Source: Gammaproteobacteria bacterium
GTDB taxonomy: Bacteria > Pseudomonadota > Gammaproteobacteria > Burkholderiales > Nitrosomonadaceae
NCBI GenBank assembly: GCA_030431985.1
Contig: JAUIIB010000008.1
Coordinates: 1-64,000, forward strand
DNA length: 64,000 bases
Reading direction: 5' to 3'
Below the pieces are notes generated by a model, which was not told where the DNA came from, did not search any database, and saw nothing but the letters and a program-made list of their open reading frames with translations. A program made the position numbers and the translations under genes. Below, piece after piece: positions 53,713-61,939 of the stretch. Within the stretch, counting starts at the first letter, position 1. Every line of letters starts with the position of its first letter.

Positions 53713-55392
53713 ATGCTCAAACAGCTCAGTATTCGTAATTTTGTCATTGTTGAGCTGATGGAGCTCGGTTTTTCATCTGGCTTTACGGTGTTAACCGGGG
53801 AAACCGGGGCTGGAAAGTCAATTATGATCGATGCTTTATCATTGGCACTCGGGGAACGTGGGGATTCCAGTCAAATACGGCAAGGTTGCGAACGTGCTGA
53901 AATTAGTGCGTTGTTTGACGTTGAGGCACTGCCGGATTTGCAAGACTGGCTTGAAGAAAACAGTCTGATTGGCGATCCGGAAAGCTGCCTGCTACGCCGG
54001 GTACTTGATGATACCGGCCGTTCTCGCGCGTTTATCAATGGACATCCCGCAACGTTGCAACAACTCCGCACCGCAGGGGAATTTTTGGTAGTCATTCACA
54101 GTCAACATGCACACCAGGCATTGTTACAGCGAGCAGCGCAACGTGACTTACTGGATGCGTTTGCGGATTGTAGTGAACTGGCACGCACCCTTAAAAAGGC
54201 CTATCAGGCTTGGCAGGATTTACGTCAGGGGCGTATGGCCTGCGAACAGCAATTGTCTGAATCCCGTGAAAAACTTGAACGGCTCGAATGGCAAAAACAA
54301 GAACTCGCTTCATTGAATGTTACCGTTGATGAATGGGAAAGACTACAGGCAGACCATAACCGACTGTCACATCTTGCAGGCCTATTGGAAGCGACTGAAA
54401 CGGGTATCGCACTGTTATCAGACAATGAAGCGTCCGCCGTGTCGCAGATCAATAGTGTAAAAACACAGCTGCAACATTTGCTGGAGTATGACAATCAACT
54501 ACAAACAATCATTGACTTGCTCGATTCGGCGCAAATTCAGGTACAGGAAAGTATTTACGAATTGAGGGATTACCGGCAACAGCTTGATCTCGATCCGCAA
54601 CATTTGCAGGAAATCGAACAACGGGTTACTGCCATCCATAATATGTCCCGGAAATACCATGTTGACCCCGATGCTTTACCGCATTTGCTAGAGAGCGTAT
54701 GCAGTCAGATTGATGCGCTGGAAAGTGGCGGAAATCTGGAACAACTGGAAGCGCAGGAACATGCAGCCGAGTCGACCTACCAGCAATTAGCGGAAAAGCT
54801 CAGTATGGAACGGCAAAAAGCGGGAAAGAAAATGGCTCGGGCGGTAACCGAAGCCATGCAGACAATCGCCATGGCAGGCGGTGAGTTTTCTATTGAACTG
54901 GACACCTTGGAACAAGGAAATGCACACGGTCAGGAACAGATTGAATTTTGTGTTTCTGCACATAAAGGTATGGCACTTAAACCGCTGGCAAAAGTGGCCT
55001 CCGGTGGCGAACTGTCGCGTATCAGTCTGGCGATACAGGTGATAACCAGCCAGGTTGGCACTGTGCCGACACTCGTATTTGATGAAGTCGACGTGGGTAT
55101 CGGCGGCAGTGTTGCGGAGATTATCGGTCAGCTACTCAGGCAGTTAGGTCGTTCTCGACAAGTGATGTGTATCACGCATCTGCCGCAAGTTGCTGCAATG
55201 GGCGATCAGCATTTTCAAGTTACTAAAACGGAAGACGGTGACAGTCAGCATGTTCAGAGCAAAATCACCAAACTTGACGACAGAGCACGCATTGACGAAA
55301 TCGCCCGTATGCTGGGCGGCGTAAAAATGACTGAAGCGACGCATAAGCATGCAACCGAAATGTTACGCAATAGTACCAGTGGCATGAATTAA
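53713..55392 (+). CDS. recN: DNA repair protein RecN
   Basis: RecN is an SMC-like ATPase that aids repair of double-strand breaks. The 559-residue protein has Walker A GETGAGKSIMIDALSLALGE, a long central coiled coil (about 150-400), the ABC signature KVASGGELSRISLAIQVI, Walker B TLVFDEVDVGIGG, and CITHLPQVAAMGDQHFQV. It shares the nadK transcript. A hairpin overlapping its stop codon follows. Confidence 0.97.
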   Translation: MLKQLSIRNFVIVELMELGFSSGFTVLTGETGAGKSIMIDALSLALGERGDSSQIRQGCERAEISALFDVEALPDLQDWLEENSLIGDPESCLLRRVLDDTGRSRAFINGHPATLQQLRTAGEFLVVIHSQHAHQALLQRAAQRDLLDAFADCSELARTLKKAYQAWQDLRQGRMACEQQLSESREKLERLEWQKQELASLNVTVDEWERLQADHNRLSHLAGLLEATETGIALLSDNEASAVSQINSVKTQLQHLLEYDNQLQTIIDLLDSAQIQVQESIYELRDYRQQLDLDPQHLQEIEQRVTAIHNMSRKYHVDPDALPHLLESVCSQIDALESGGNLEQLEAQEHAAESTYQQLAEKLSMERQKAGKKMARAVTEAMQTIAMAGGEFSIELDTLEQGNAHGQEQIEFCVSAHKGMALKPLAKVASGGELSRISLAIQVITSQVGTVPTLVFDEVDVGIGGSVAEIIGQLLRQLGRSRQVMCITHLPQVAAMGDQHFQVTKTEDGDSQHVQSKITKLDDRARIDEIARMLGGVKMTEATHKHATEMLRNSTSGMN

Positions 55393-55416
55393 CCGTAGCA
55401 CTGTACGGTTTTATTG
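55391..55416 (+). terminator. Terminator of nadK-recN
   Basis: AACCGTA (55391-55397) pairs with TACGGTT (55404-55410) around a 6-nt loop and is followed by TTATT. The stem overlaps the recN stop codon. The T-run is short. Confidence 0.6.
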
Positions 55417-55656
55417 CCCGTTCCGCATACTATACCGGCCATACTTCTGGAAAACCTTATTATCTACAGCAGAAGTGAGAAGCTGCCGAGTATGAGCATA
55501 TATACCAAGGTAAAAAAATTACTAAACTGAATTTGAACTGACAGCTTCTATTGCTAGCCGGTAACCGCCAGATCAAATTTGAGCTACTATTTTATTTAGA
55601 CAATTCAGTTCTTCCGTCTAACTTGCATTGGCGTAGTACAGTTGGTGTAAATTTTC

Positions 55657-56847
55657 TTAACTCCATACTTCTATCATGTCCAAACTGAGCAGTCCTGGGT
55701 CAACATCAATAAGAGTAAGTGATGCATGCGCTCCAAAAATAACTTTGAAGTCGTCACCTTCAAACCCTATACTGGTTACGAATCCTGCTAACTGCCCTAT
55801 ATTTTGTAAGCCTAACCCAAGATCAAAATTGATTTTTTCGCCGGCTTCAAAATCACCAATGACCAAGTCTCCGATACCTTTAATTATCCATTCGTCCCTG
55901 CCATCACCACCGAGACATAATTCATCAGAACGAACAGCTATCAAATCATTGCCACTCGTCGGTGAATAGCGTAGCACGTCTGTAAAATGCGGTCTGGGTC
56001 CTTGTCCTTCAGGTGAAATTACCGATTGTTCAAAACTTCGAACAAAAAACCCGTCATTATTTTTGTCCTCATAGCGCGTCATCAACATGCCAAAAGAAGT
56101 GGAATTGCCAAGAATGATATCGTTGTCAATTAATACATTTATTTCATCAAAATTAAACGAAAGCGGGGTGTTTATGATGTCTGAAACTTCGTAAATTGCC
56201 GACACTTTTTCATTTACTATGTCAAAACTGAAAAGTTTACGCAACGTGCCATCTTCACTGAGATCATTGCTTGTTTCTCCAGATCCGCCAGAACTCCCGG
56301 AATTACCGGATCCGTTAGACCCACCAGATCCGCCAGAACTCCCGGAATTACCGGATCCGTTAGACCCACCAGACCCACCAGAACTACCGGTATTACCAGA
56401 CCCATCAGATTCACCGGAACTACTAGACCCGCCAGATTCACCGGAACCACCAACCCCACCAGATCCATCACCGCCTGAGTCAGTTATAAAGTTGGATAGA
56501 TCAAAGCTGCCATTTTCACCGGATGATGTAATACTCAGTTCGGCTAGGGATTCGGTTTTATTGATAAAACTATTTATAACTTCTGTGATAGTCTGCTCAC
56601 CATTATCTCCAAAGGTTAAAAAAACAACGTTAAACGTTGCATTGGTATTAATAGTAGTTCCATCAAAGACATGATCTACAGTATCCGTCTTCTCATCGAC
56701 GATATGATCCACAACATCTGTCGTTTCATCGACGATATGATCCACAACATCCGTCGTTTCATCGACGATATGATCCACGACATCTGTCGTTTCATCAACA
56801 ACATGATCAATGATGTCTAAAGTGTCATTGTCACCAAGTATACTCAT
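55657..56847 (-). CDS. Repeat-rich RTX-like secreted protein
   Basis: A 396-residue acidic protein with no signal peptide. Residues 14-68 are five copies of an 11-residue unit (DHIVDETTDVV and variants). About 124-190 is a Gly/Ser/Asn-rich linker with a 15-residue unit (SGSSGGSGGSNGSGN). The C-terminal half includes LCLGGDGRDEWIIKGIGDLV and IGDFEAGEKINFDLGLG, which resembles the degenerate end of hemolysin-type (RTX) calcium-binding proteins. Type I secretion is therefore likely (inference); no T1SS genes are nearby. Biological role unknown; adhesin or biofilm matrix is plausible. It has its own strand and no partners. Confidence 0.8.
   Translation of the reverse strand: MSILGDNDTLDIIDHVVDETTDVVDHIVDETTDVVDHIVDETTDVVDHIVDEKTDTVDHVFDGTTINTNATFNVVFLTFGDNGEQTITEVINSFINKTESLAELSITSSGENGSFDLSNFITDSGGDGSGGVGGSGESGGSSSSGESDGSGNTGSSGGSGGSNGSGNSGSSGGSGGSNGSGNSGSSGGSGETSNDLSEDGTLRKLFSFDIVNEKVSAIYEVSDIINTPLSFNFDEINVLIDNDIILGNSTSFGMLMTRYEDKNNDGFFVRSFEQSVISPEGQGPRPHFTDVLRYSPTSGNDLIAVRSDELCLGGDGRDEWIIKGIGDLVIGDFEAGEKINFDLGLGLQNIGQLAGFVTSIGFEGDDFKVIFGAHASLTLIDVDPGLLSLDMIEVWS
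56278..56478 (-). repeat. 45-bp tandem repeat encoding Gly/Ser linker
   Basis: A 45-bp unit (15 residues) repeats nearly three times at about 56280-56410, with degenerate copies to 56478. In-frame changes would alter linker length only. The region reads as a Pro-rich open frame on the plus strand, which is an artefact of its composition. Confidence 0.88.
56644..56808 (-). repeat. 33-bp tandem repeat encoding 11-residue unit
   Basis: Five units of 33 bp encode residues 14-68 of the RTX-like protein. The three central copies are nearly identical at the DNA level, indicating recent expansion or gene conversion. Confidence 0.9.
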
Positions 56848-57150
56848 AAAACCCTCCTATGTTTTTGGTTGCCATATGAGCTATCGTCATTAATATTATT
56901 ATCTAAATCAGGAGCTAAGCGGTTTTTTATGTCTAATTTGAAGTGATTGGTTCAAAATATTTAATGGATGCCCTTTGCTTGTGACTCACGCTTTGTATTC
57001 TGTTCTGAAGGATGATTCTAATTACGTAATGATGATCAATTACGATTTGGACAATCACCGAGATTTATTTCAATTTCGGTCGCAGCCTTTTTGTTTCCAG
57101 CGTTGATGACTGTTATCATACTGCGCTTAATTTTTTTAAATGGAGACTAT
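56848..57150. other. 303-bp gap between divergent genes
   Basis: Contains the ribosome site for the RTX-like gene (AGGAGGG on the minus strand at 56850-56860) and TGGAGA before fbp. No other gene or hairpin is supported. Confidence 0.55.
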
Positions 57151-58098
57151 GTGGTTACATTAAATGATATTGCCAGGCAGGGTGCAAATGGTGCAGCTAT
57201 GATGCCGATTATTCAGGGTGTAGGACGGGCGGCAATTGAGATCTCGGCCGTTTTGCGTGGTGCGGTTTTTCGTGGGGCATTAGGACAGGCTGGCGCAGAG
57301 AATGTTCAGGGTGAGCAGCAACAGAAGTTGGATATACTCTCCGACGAAATTTTTCTTGATGAGATGCGTTCAACGGGTTTTGTTTGTGCAGTGGGATCAG
57401 AAGAACAAGAAGAGTTACTTGTTATTGACGAGTATTCCGGGGCTGATTATCTTGTGTTGGTGGATCCGCTGGATGGTTCGTCCAATCTTGATATTGATGG
57501 ACCTGTTGGTACAATATTCTCGGTAGTGAAGCGTAAGACGGAAAAATCAAAGTGTCCGCATGTTTCTGATACGCTACAATCCGGCCAGAGTGTTATCGCT
57601 GCAGGATATGTCCTTTATGGTCCGGCATTAATGCTGGTTTGCTCAGTCGGTGCTGGTGTGAACGGGTATACCTACAATCCATCCGATGCACGCTTTGAGT
57701 TAAGCCATCCTGATATTCGTATTCCGGAAACGGGAGGCTATTATTCGGTAAACGAATCAAACGCTGACAAATGGTTGGATAATATGGGTGCCAATCTCGA
57801 ACGTCTGAAACAGGAAACAGGTCTTGGCATGCGCTATGTAGGTGCAATGGTTGCTGACATGCATCGCACATTGCTCAAGGGCGGCATTTTTCTTTATCCG
57901 GCCGATGACAAGAATACATCGGGTAAATTGCGTTTACTTTATGAAGCGATTCCAATGGGCTTTATTATGGAGCAAGCTGGTGGTAAAGCTATGAGTCGGG
58001 ACATTGGGGTGTTGAACATTGAGCCGGAGGCGCTTCATCAGCGTGTGCCGGTTTATTTTGGTTCAGAAAAAAAAGTAAATATACTACTGGGTATCTAG
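57151..58098 (+). CDS. fbp: Fructose-1,6-bisphosphatase class I
   Basis: FBPase removes the 1-phosphate from fructose-1,6-bisphosphate in gluconeogenesis and the Calvin cycle. The 315-residue protein (GTG at 57151, preceded by GGAGA) has the metal-binding VDPLDGSSNLDID, the substrate-binding YVGAMVADMHRTLLKGGIFL, YPADDKNTSGKLRLLYEA, and MGFIMEQAGGKA. An upstream frame to 57091 exists, but the family starts at MVTLNDIARQG. In a CO2-fixing ammonia oxidiser it would serve the Calvin cycle, although no other cbb gene is adjacent. Confidence 0.95.
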   Translation: MVTLNDIARQGANGAAMMPIIQGVGRAAIEISAVLRGAVFRGALGQAGAENVQGEQQQKLDILSDEIFLDEMRSTGFVCAVGSEEQEELLVIDEYSGADYLVLVDPLDGSSNLDIDGPVGTIFSVVKRKTEKSKCPHVSDTLQSGQSVIAAGYVLYGPALMLVCSVGAGVNGYTYNPSDARFELSHPDIRIPETGGYYSVNESNADKWLDNMGANLERLKQETGLGMRYVGAMVADMHRTLLKGGIFLYPADDKNTSGKLRLLYEAIPMGFIMEQAGGKAMSRDIGVLNIEPEALHQRVPVYFGSEKKVNILLGI

Positions 58099-58328
58099 TA
58101 GGTGTCATACATTAACAGGAACCAGGTTTTCTTTTCGTCTTACGATTTACCGAAAAGTGAGAAAATACAGTGAGTATTCGAGCAATCGTTTACTGGTTTT
58201 TAAATTGCTTTATTTTGAATTGAGCACATAAAAACTTTCACCCCGTACAAAAACTGGCGTAACGCTCATGCTGAACGTAAAATCTATAAATATTTCCTTC
58301 GTTCAGTAGATTAGCAGGAGAAATTCAG

Positions 58329-58892
58329 ATGAAAATTCAATCTACAAAGCTTGCAAAGGCAGTCGGTGATACAGCGCAGGTCGCCGAGCTACTGGCATCA
58401 AGCGATTCGAGAATAGAAGCAACAGAAATTGACCCACATGCGCTTGCAACTGCGTTCGCGAAGCTACCAACTGTTGCGTCTCTCATTAATACAGAATCAT
58501 TAAAATCATCACATTTCACAATTGATGTGGACGTACCTGCGACACCTGAAGGCTCAGCCGCCGTAGGAGAACTGCTTCATAGGATTGGCGAAGCTTCAAT
58601 GCGAGCTTCAGTACCTACGACCGCTAAAACAGTAGATGCCGGAGGAATAGTTGCAATCTCTCCTACTGTTGGCGGAATGGGTCTGGGTCTTACGGGTGGC
58701 ATAGGGCTGGGTATTGTTATCGAATCCTTACGTGGAGCTGCTAATGCTTCAGGTAATCCTGTTGCAAGTGGTCTTGTCCTCGGTTTCGGATTAATAGGAA
58801 CGGCAGTCGGTGGGCTGCTGGGTAGTAGAGGTGAAATTGAATTCGAAGGGTTCGGAGTGAAAATAAAGGCATCAGGCAAAAACGTTTCGTAG
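58329..58892 (+). CDS. Hypothetical glycine-zipper protein
   Basis: A 187-residue protein with a polar Ala-rich N-terminal half (MKIQSTKLAKAVGDTAQVAE, DPHALATAFAKLPTVASLIN) and a glycine-rich hydrophobic segment (about 108-168): GGMGLGLTGGIGLGIVIESL, GLVLGFGLIGTAVGGLLGS. Glycine every 3-4 residues suggests membrane-inserting zipper helices. It has no signal peptide. AGGAG precedes the ATG by 10 nt. No family recognised; a small toxin, bacteriocin-like protein or stress membrane protein is conceivable but unproven. Confidence 0.72.
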   Translation: MKIQSTKLAKAVGDTAQVAELLASSDSRIEATEIDPHALATAFAKLPTVASLINTESLKSSHFTIDVDVPATPEGSAAVGELLHRIGEASMRASVPTTAKTVDAGGIVAISPTVGGMGLGLTGGIGLGIVIESLRGAANASGNPVASGLVLGFGLIGTAVGGLLGSRGEIEFEGFGVKIKASGKNVS

Positions 58893-59088
58893 ACTTTTCA
58901 CCGAATTCACATATACGCTTAAGTGTTTGGCCAACGGCTGAACTCAAGCTAGCACTGAAATTAAAGATATTGTGAAACGATTATGTTCGTCCTCAAAGTG
59001 GCTGCTTACATCCAAATAACTGCACAATGCGGTCGATTTAGGTGTTGGTATATGAGTTGGCTACTGAATTGTGCTAGGCTCTACGGTC

Positions 59089-59691
59089 ATGAATCCTAAA
59101 GAGATTGGTAAGATATACGACAAAATTACTCACTTGTGGGTACGTGAGGATTTTAATAGAACGAATGGTATAGATCAGCATAGGCGCGCCTTAGGCTTCG
59201 TAAAAAATAAAGGTAAAGCACTTGATGTAGGTTGCGGCTGTACTGGTCGATTCATAGAGCTGCTTATTAGTGAGGGATTTACGCCCGAAGGTGTCGATGT
59301 GTCCAAAGAAATGATTCGCTTAGCCGGACTCCGGCATCCACAGGTGATTTTTCATCACCAGGATATATGTGAATGGCACATTGGAGAGAGATATGACTTT
59401 ATTACAGCATGGGATAGTATTTGGCACATACCGCTTGATCGGCAAAAATTTGTATTAGAAAAACTGATTTCAAGCCTTAATGCTGGTGGGGTATTAATTT
59501 TCTCTTTCGGTGGGACAGAAGAACAAGGTGATCATACAGACAATTTTATGGGGCCGGAGATTTATTACTCAACGCTGGGTACAAACGGGTTTCTTAAATT
59601 ATTAATAGGACTGGATTGTATTTGTAGGCATCTTGAATACGACCAACATCCTGAGTTGCATACTTACTTGATAGTACAAAAAACCTCATAA
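59089..59691 (+). CDS. Class I SAM-dependent methyltransferase
   Basis: A 200-residue methyltransferase with motif I ALDVGCGCTGRFIELL, motif II GVDVSKEMIRLA, and the later YDFITAWDSIWHIPLDRQKF and GGVLIFSFGGTEEQGDH segments. The substrate is unknown. I chose the ATG at 59089 (MNPKEIGKIYDKITHLWVRE); an upstream start at 59071 (GTG) would add six residues. Alone between unrelated genes. Confidence 0.85.
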   Translation: MNPKEIGKIYDKITHLWVREDFNRTNGIDQHRRALGFVKNKGKALDVGCGCTGRFIELLISEGFTPEGVDVSKEMIRLAGLRHPQVIFHHQDICEWHIGERYDFITAWDSIWHIPLDRQKFVLEKLISSLNAGGVLIFSFGGTEEQGDHTDNFMGPEIYYSTLGTNGFLKLLIGLDCICRHLEYDQHPELHTYLIVQKTS

Positions 59692-59774
59692 AAATTGCCC
59701 AATTGCCCGGTTGTATCTCTGGGTTTACAAAACCCGGCGAGGTCTCTTCTCTTTACACTTTCCCCCGAAACCGA

Positions 59775-59791
59775 TGTCGGAAACTTTTACA
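59775..59791 (+). promoter_or_regulatory. Candidate upstream activator site for PEP-CTERM gene
   Basis: TGTCGGAAACTTTTACA is a TGT-N11-ACA element about 80 bp upstream of the sigma-54 promoter at 59855. Enhancer-binding proteins for sigma-54 bind at such distances, and the PrsK/PrsR system is known to accompany exosortase/PEP-CTERM loci. The assignment to PrsR is inference. Confidence 0.45.
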
Positions 59792-59854
59792 CCTCTTGTT
59801 ATTAGTCAGGTCGTGTTGCTTGTATCATTATGAAAAAATTAAAAATATAGCTAA

Positions 59855-59870
59855 GGGCATGATTCTTGCT
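59855..59870 (+). promoter_or_regulatory. Sigma-54 promoter for PEP-CTERM gene
   Basis: GGGCATGATTCTTGCT matches the -24/-12 consensus TGGCACG-N4-TTGCW with two changes; the GG (59856-59857) and GC (59868-59869) dinucleotides are 10 bp apart as required. Transcription would begin near 59880, 66 nt before the start codon at 59946. Confidence 0.7.
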
Positions 59871-59945
59871 TATATATTATTGCTCCCATCTTTAAATGCT
59901 GAATAGCATAATTATTTTATAAAATATTAAAGGAATGAAGGAAAA

Positions 59946-60800
59946 ATGTTTAATCCAAAAATAAAAATAGTACATGGGCTTATATTAGTAATATTTATTT
60001 TTATTGCTGCCAATGCGCAGGCCTATTTTGTTCGTCCGTTTATCACGTTCGGAGTTGGTCAGAGTACAGATGGTTTGATTTTAAACGGGGCTACTAGTAA
60101 CGCCGTTCAATTTAACGATGCTGCACGCACTGCACGGTCTACGGTGGATCTGTCAACTGGGAAAATGTCACTGTTTGCGCAAGGCAGCGGACCCACTGTC
60201 TCGAGTTCGGCACAAGGTGTTATGGGCGACACACTCAATTTTCAGAATGGTATGGGAACAAATGTAAACTTTTCTTTTGGGCTAGATGCTGTTCTTAATG
60301 CAACAATTCTCGGTGACACACCCAACAATTCTTTTTTGTCTTGGCGTCTTGCTATCGCGGTTTTTGAGACTGGCTTGGTGGATCATACCAATTTCTTTGG
60401 AAATGCACTTCAAGATGATCCGACCGATATTGCACCTGTGTTCTTTCAACAAATCAGTGGTGATCAAAATAACCCGGCATCTGATATCGTAAATTTTCCT
60501 ATTAATGAAAATATAAATGGTAATATTTTGCTCACAAGTAATAACGAAACTTTTGATTTCTTTTATTTAGCAAGTCTTGCTGGAATATCGAATAATGAAC
60601 TCAGCTCATATACCCTTGATGGAGAGAATACCGCAACAGCGAGTATTACAGTGGCACAGAATGTCATTGCTACTTCTGGTTCAGGTGTTTTTCCGGTAAA
60701 CATGACCACGACTACTGTTCCTGAACCTAATATTTTTAGTTTACTGGTGCTTGGGCTGCTGTCTATTCTGTTTTGCCTGCGGACCCGTAAAATTAGATAA
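59946..60800 (+). CDS. PEP-CTERM sorting domain protein
   Basis: A 284-residue exported protein. N-terminal signal peptide (VIFIFIAANAQAY), a Ser/Thr/Asn-rich beta-type mature domain (about 28-250) with no enzyme motif, and the sorting signal TTTTVPEPNIFSLLVLGLLS followed by a hydrophobic helix and RTRKIR. This tail is cut by exosortase (EpsH-type), usually with an exopolysaccharide locus, and the protein is delivered to the surface or matrix. AAGGAATGAAGGA precedes the ATG. Its sigma-54 promoter and terminator make it a single-gene unit. Function of the body is unknown. Confidence 0.9.
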   Translation: MFNPKIKIVHGLILVIFIFIAANAQAYFVRPFITFGVGQSTDGLILNGATSNAVQFNDAARTARSTVDLSTGKMSLFAQGSGPTVSSSAQGVMGDTLNFQNGMGTNVNFSFGLDAVLNATILGDTPNNSFLSWRLAIAVFETGLVDHTNFFGNALQDDPTDIAPVFFQQISGDQNNPASDIVNFPINENINGNILLTSNNETFDFFYLASLAGISNNELSSYTLDGENTATASITVAQNVIATSGSGVFPVNMTTTTVPEPNIFSLLVLGLLSILFCLRTRKIR

Positions 60801-60842
60801 GAGATGTAATTAGACAAATATAATTGTTTTCTCTAGTATTCA

Positions 60843-60876
60843 AAAAAAGCCCTTTGGTAATCTCGAGGGCTTTTTT
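60843..60876 (+). terminator. Rho-independent terminator after PEP-CTERM gene
   Basis: AAAAAAGCCC (60843-60852) pairs with GGGCTTTTTT (60867-60876) around a 14-nt loop. It is a strong GC-core stem with a T6 tail and works in both orientations, so it may also end the yicC-side transcript. Confidence 0.9.
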
Positions 60877-61030
60877 ATCATGATCAATGTTAAGTTTTTG
60901 ATTGGTGTGCCTTTAGTTTGTGAGTACCACTGTCTTATTGACCCTCGAATCTCGCCAATGCGTACGTTTTTGTTGTTTGTTGCTTATGAATCTTAATAAG
61001 TATCGAGTACAACAACATTGGTGAGAAAAT

Positions 61031-61909
61031 TCATTCAATATTCTGCACCTGCTCGCGCATTTGTTCGATCAATACTTTCATTTCCATAGCAATTTTAGAG
61101 ACTTCGATATTAACGGATTTAGAACCGACAGTATTAGCCTCGCGGTTGAGCTCCTGCATCAGGAAATCCAGTCTTTTTCCAACGGTTCCCCCTTTGCTTA
61201 GAATGCGTTCGACCTCATCCAAGTGAGTCTGCAACCGGGACAGCTCTTCATCAATATCGATTTTTGCAGCGAAAATAGTAACTTCCTGAAGTATTCTATC
61301 GTTATCCACTTCGTTGCTTATTTGATCTAGTGCATCTTGCAGGCGGATTGTCAGTTTTTCTTTAAATGCTGCAATTAAATCGGGGATACGTGGAATAATA
61401 GTTGTAACATGTTGTCGCATCAGAGTAACTCTCTCTAGTAATAATGCGCTTAATTTTTCTCCTTCGCGTATTCGCGCCGCCTGCAGGTCCACTAACGTTT
61501 GCTGCAACAATTTTAGGACATCTTGATGCAAATCATCCATAGGCAATGAGTCGTTACCAAACATACCCGGCCAATTGAGGGTTTCGGCTACTGACAAGCC
61601 AGAAGCATCAGGCAGTGAGGCTTTTACCGTATGATTAAGCTCTAATAATTTGTGCAGTAATGCAGTATTCAACTCCTGTGGATTTTCGATACTCGAGAGC
61701 AATGTAAAATTCAGGCGGCATTCTATTTTTCCGCGCTTGAGTTGGAGCATGATGTGCTCGCGTAGTTTAGGTTCCAATGATCGGAAATCATCGGGTAAAC
61801 GCAACTGAATATCTAAAAATCGATTATTAACGGCTCGTAATTCCAGTGTCAGCGTACCGTATGGTGTTGATAGTGTTCGAGTGGCATAGCCGGTCATACT
61901 GCTGATCAT
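61031..61909 (-). CDS. yicC: YicC/YloC family endoribonuclease
   Basis: A 292-residue protein of the YicC/YloC family, which cleaves RNA and affects sRNA turnover in E. coli. The family start MISSMTGYATRTLSTPYGTL, the ELRAVNNRFLDIQLRLPDDF segment, and the C-terminal GKRLDFLMQELNREANTVGS are all visible. It lies 30 nt downstream of prfC on the same strand. Confidence 0.94.
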   Translation of the reverse strand: MISSMTGYATRTLSTPYGTLTLELRAVNNRFLDIQLRLPDDFRSLEPKLREHIMLQLKRGKIECRLNFTLLSSIENPQELNTALLHKLLELNHTVKASLPDASGLSVAETLNWPGMFGNDSLPMDDLHQDVLKLLQQTLVDLQAARIREGEKLSALLLERVTLMRQHVTTIIPRIPDLIAAFKEKLTIRLQDALDQISNEVDNDRILQEVTIFAAKIDIDEELSRLQTHLDEVERILSKGGTVGKRLDFLMQELNREANTVGSKSVNIEVSKIAMEMKVLIEQMREQVQNIE

Positions 61910-61939
61910 GATTGATACCTGCTCCTGTGTGAAATATTA

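Noticed and set aside
56219-56674. Pro-rich open frame on the plus strand (PELPELPDPLDPPDPP pattern)
   Set aside because: It is the antisense of the Gly/Ser repeat of the RTX-like protein. Its repeats derive from the 45-bp unit, and no ribosome site or start context supports it.
56278-56808. Short tandem repeats considered as a CRISPR array
   Set aside because: The 33- and 45-bp units are contiguous, in frame and coding; there are no spacers and no cas genes.
59703-59906. 67-codon frame upstream of the PEP-CTERM gene
   Set aside because: The sigma-54 promoter and upstream element fall inside it and it has no ribosome site or domain.
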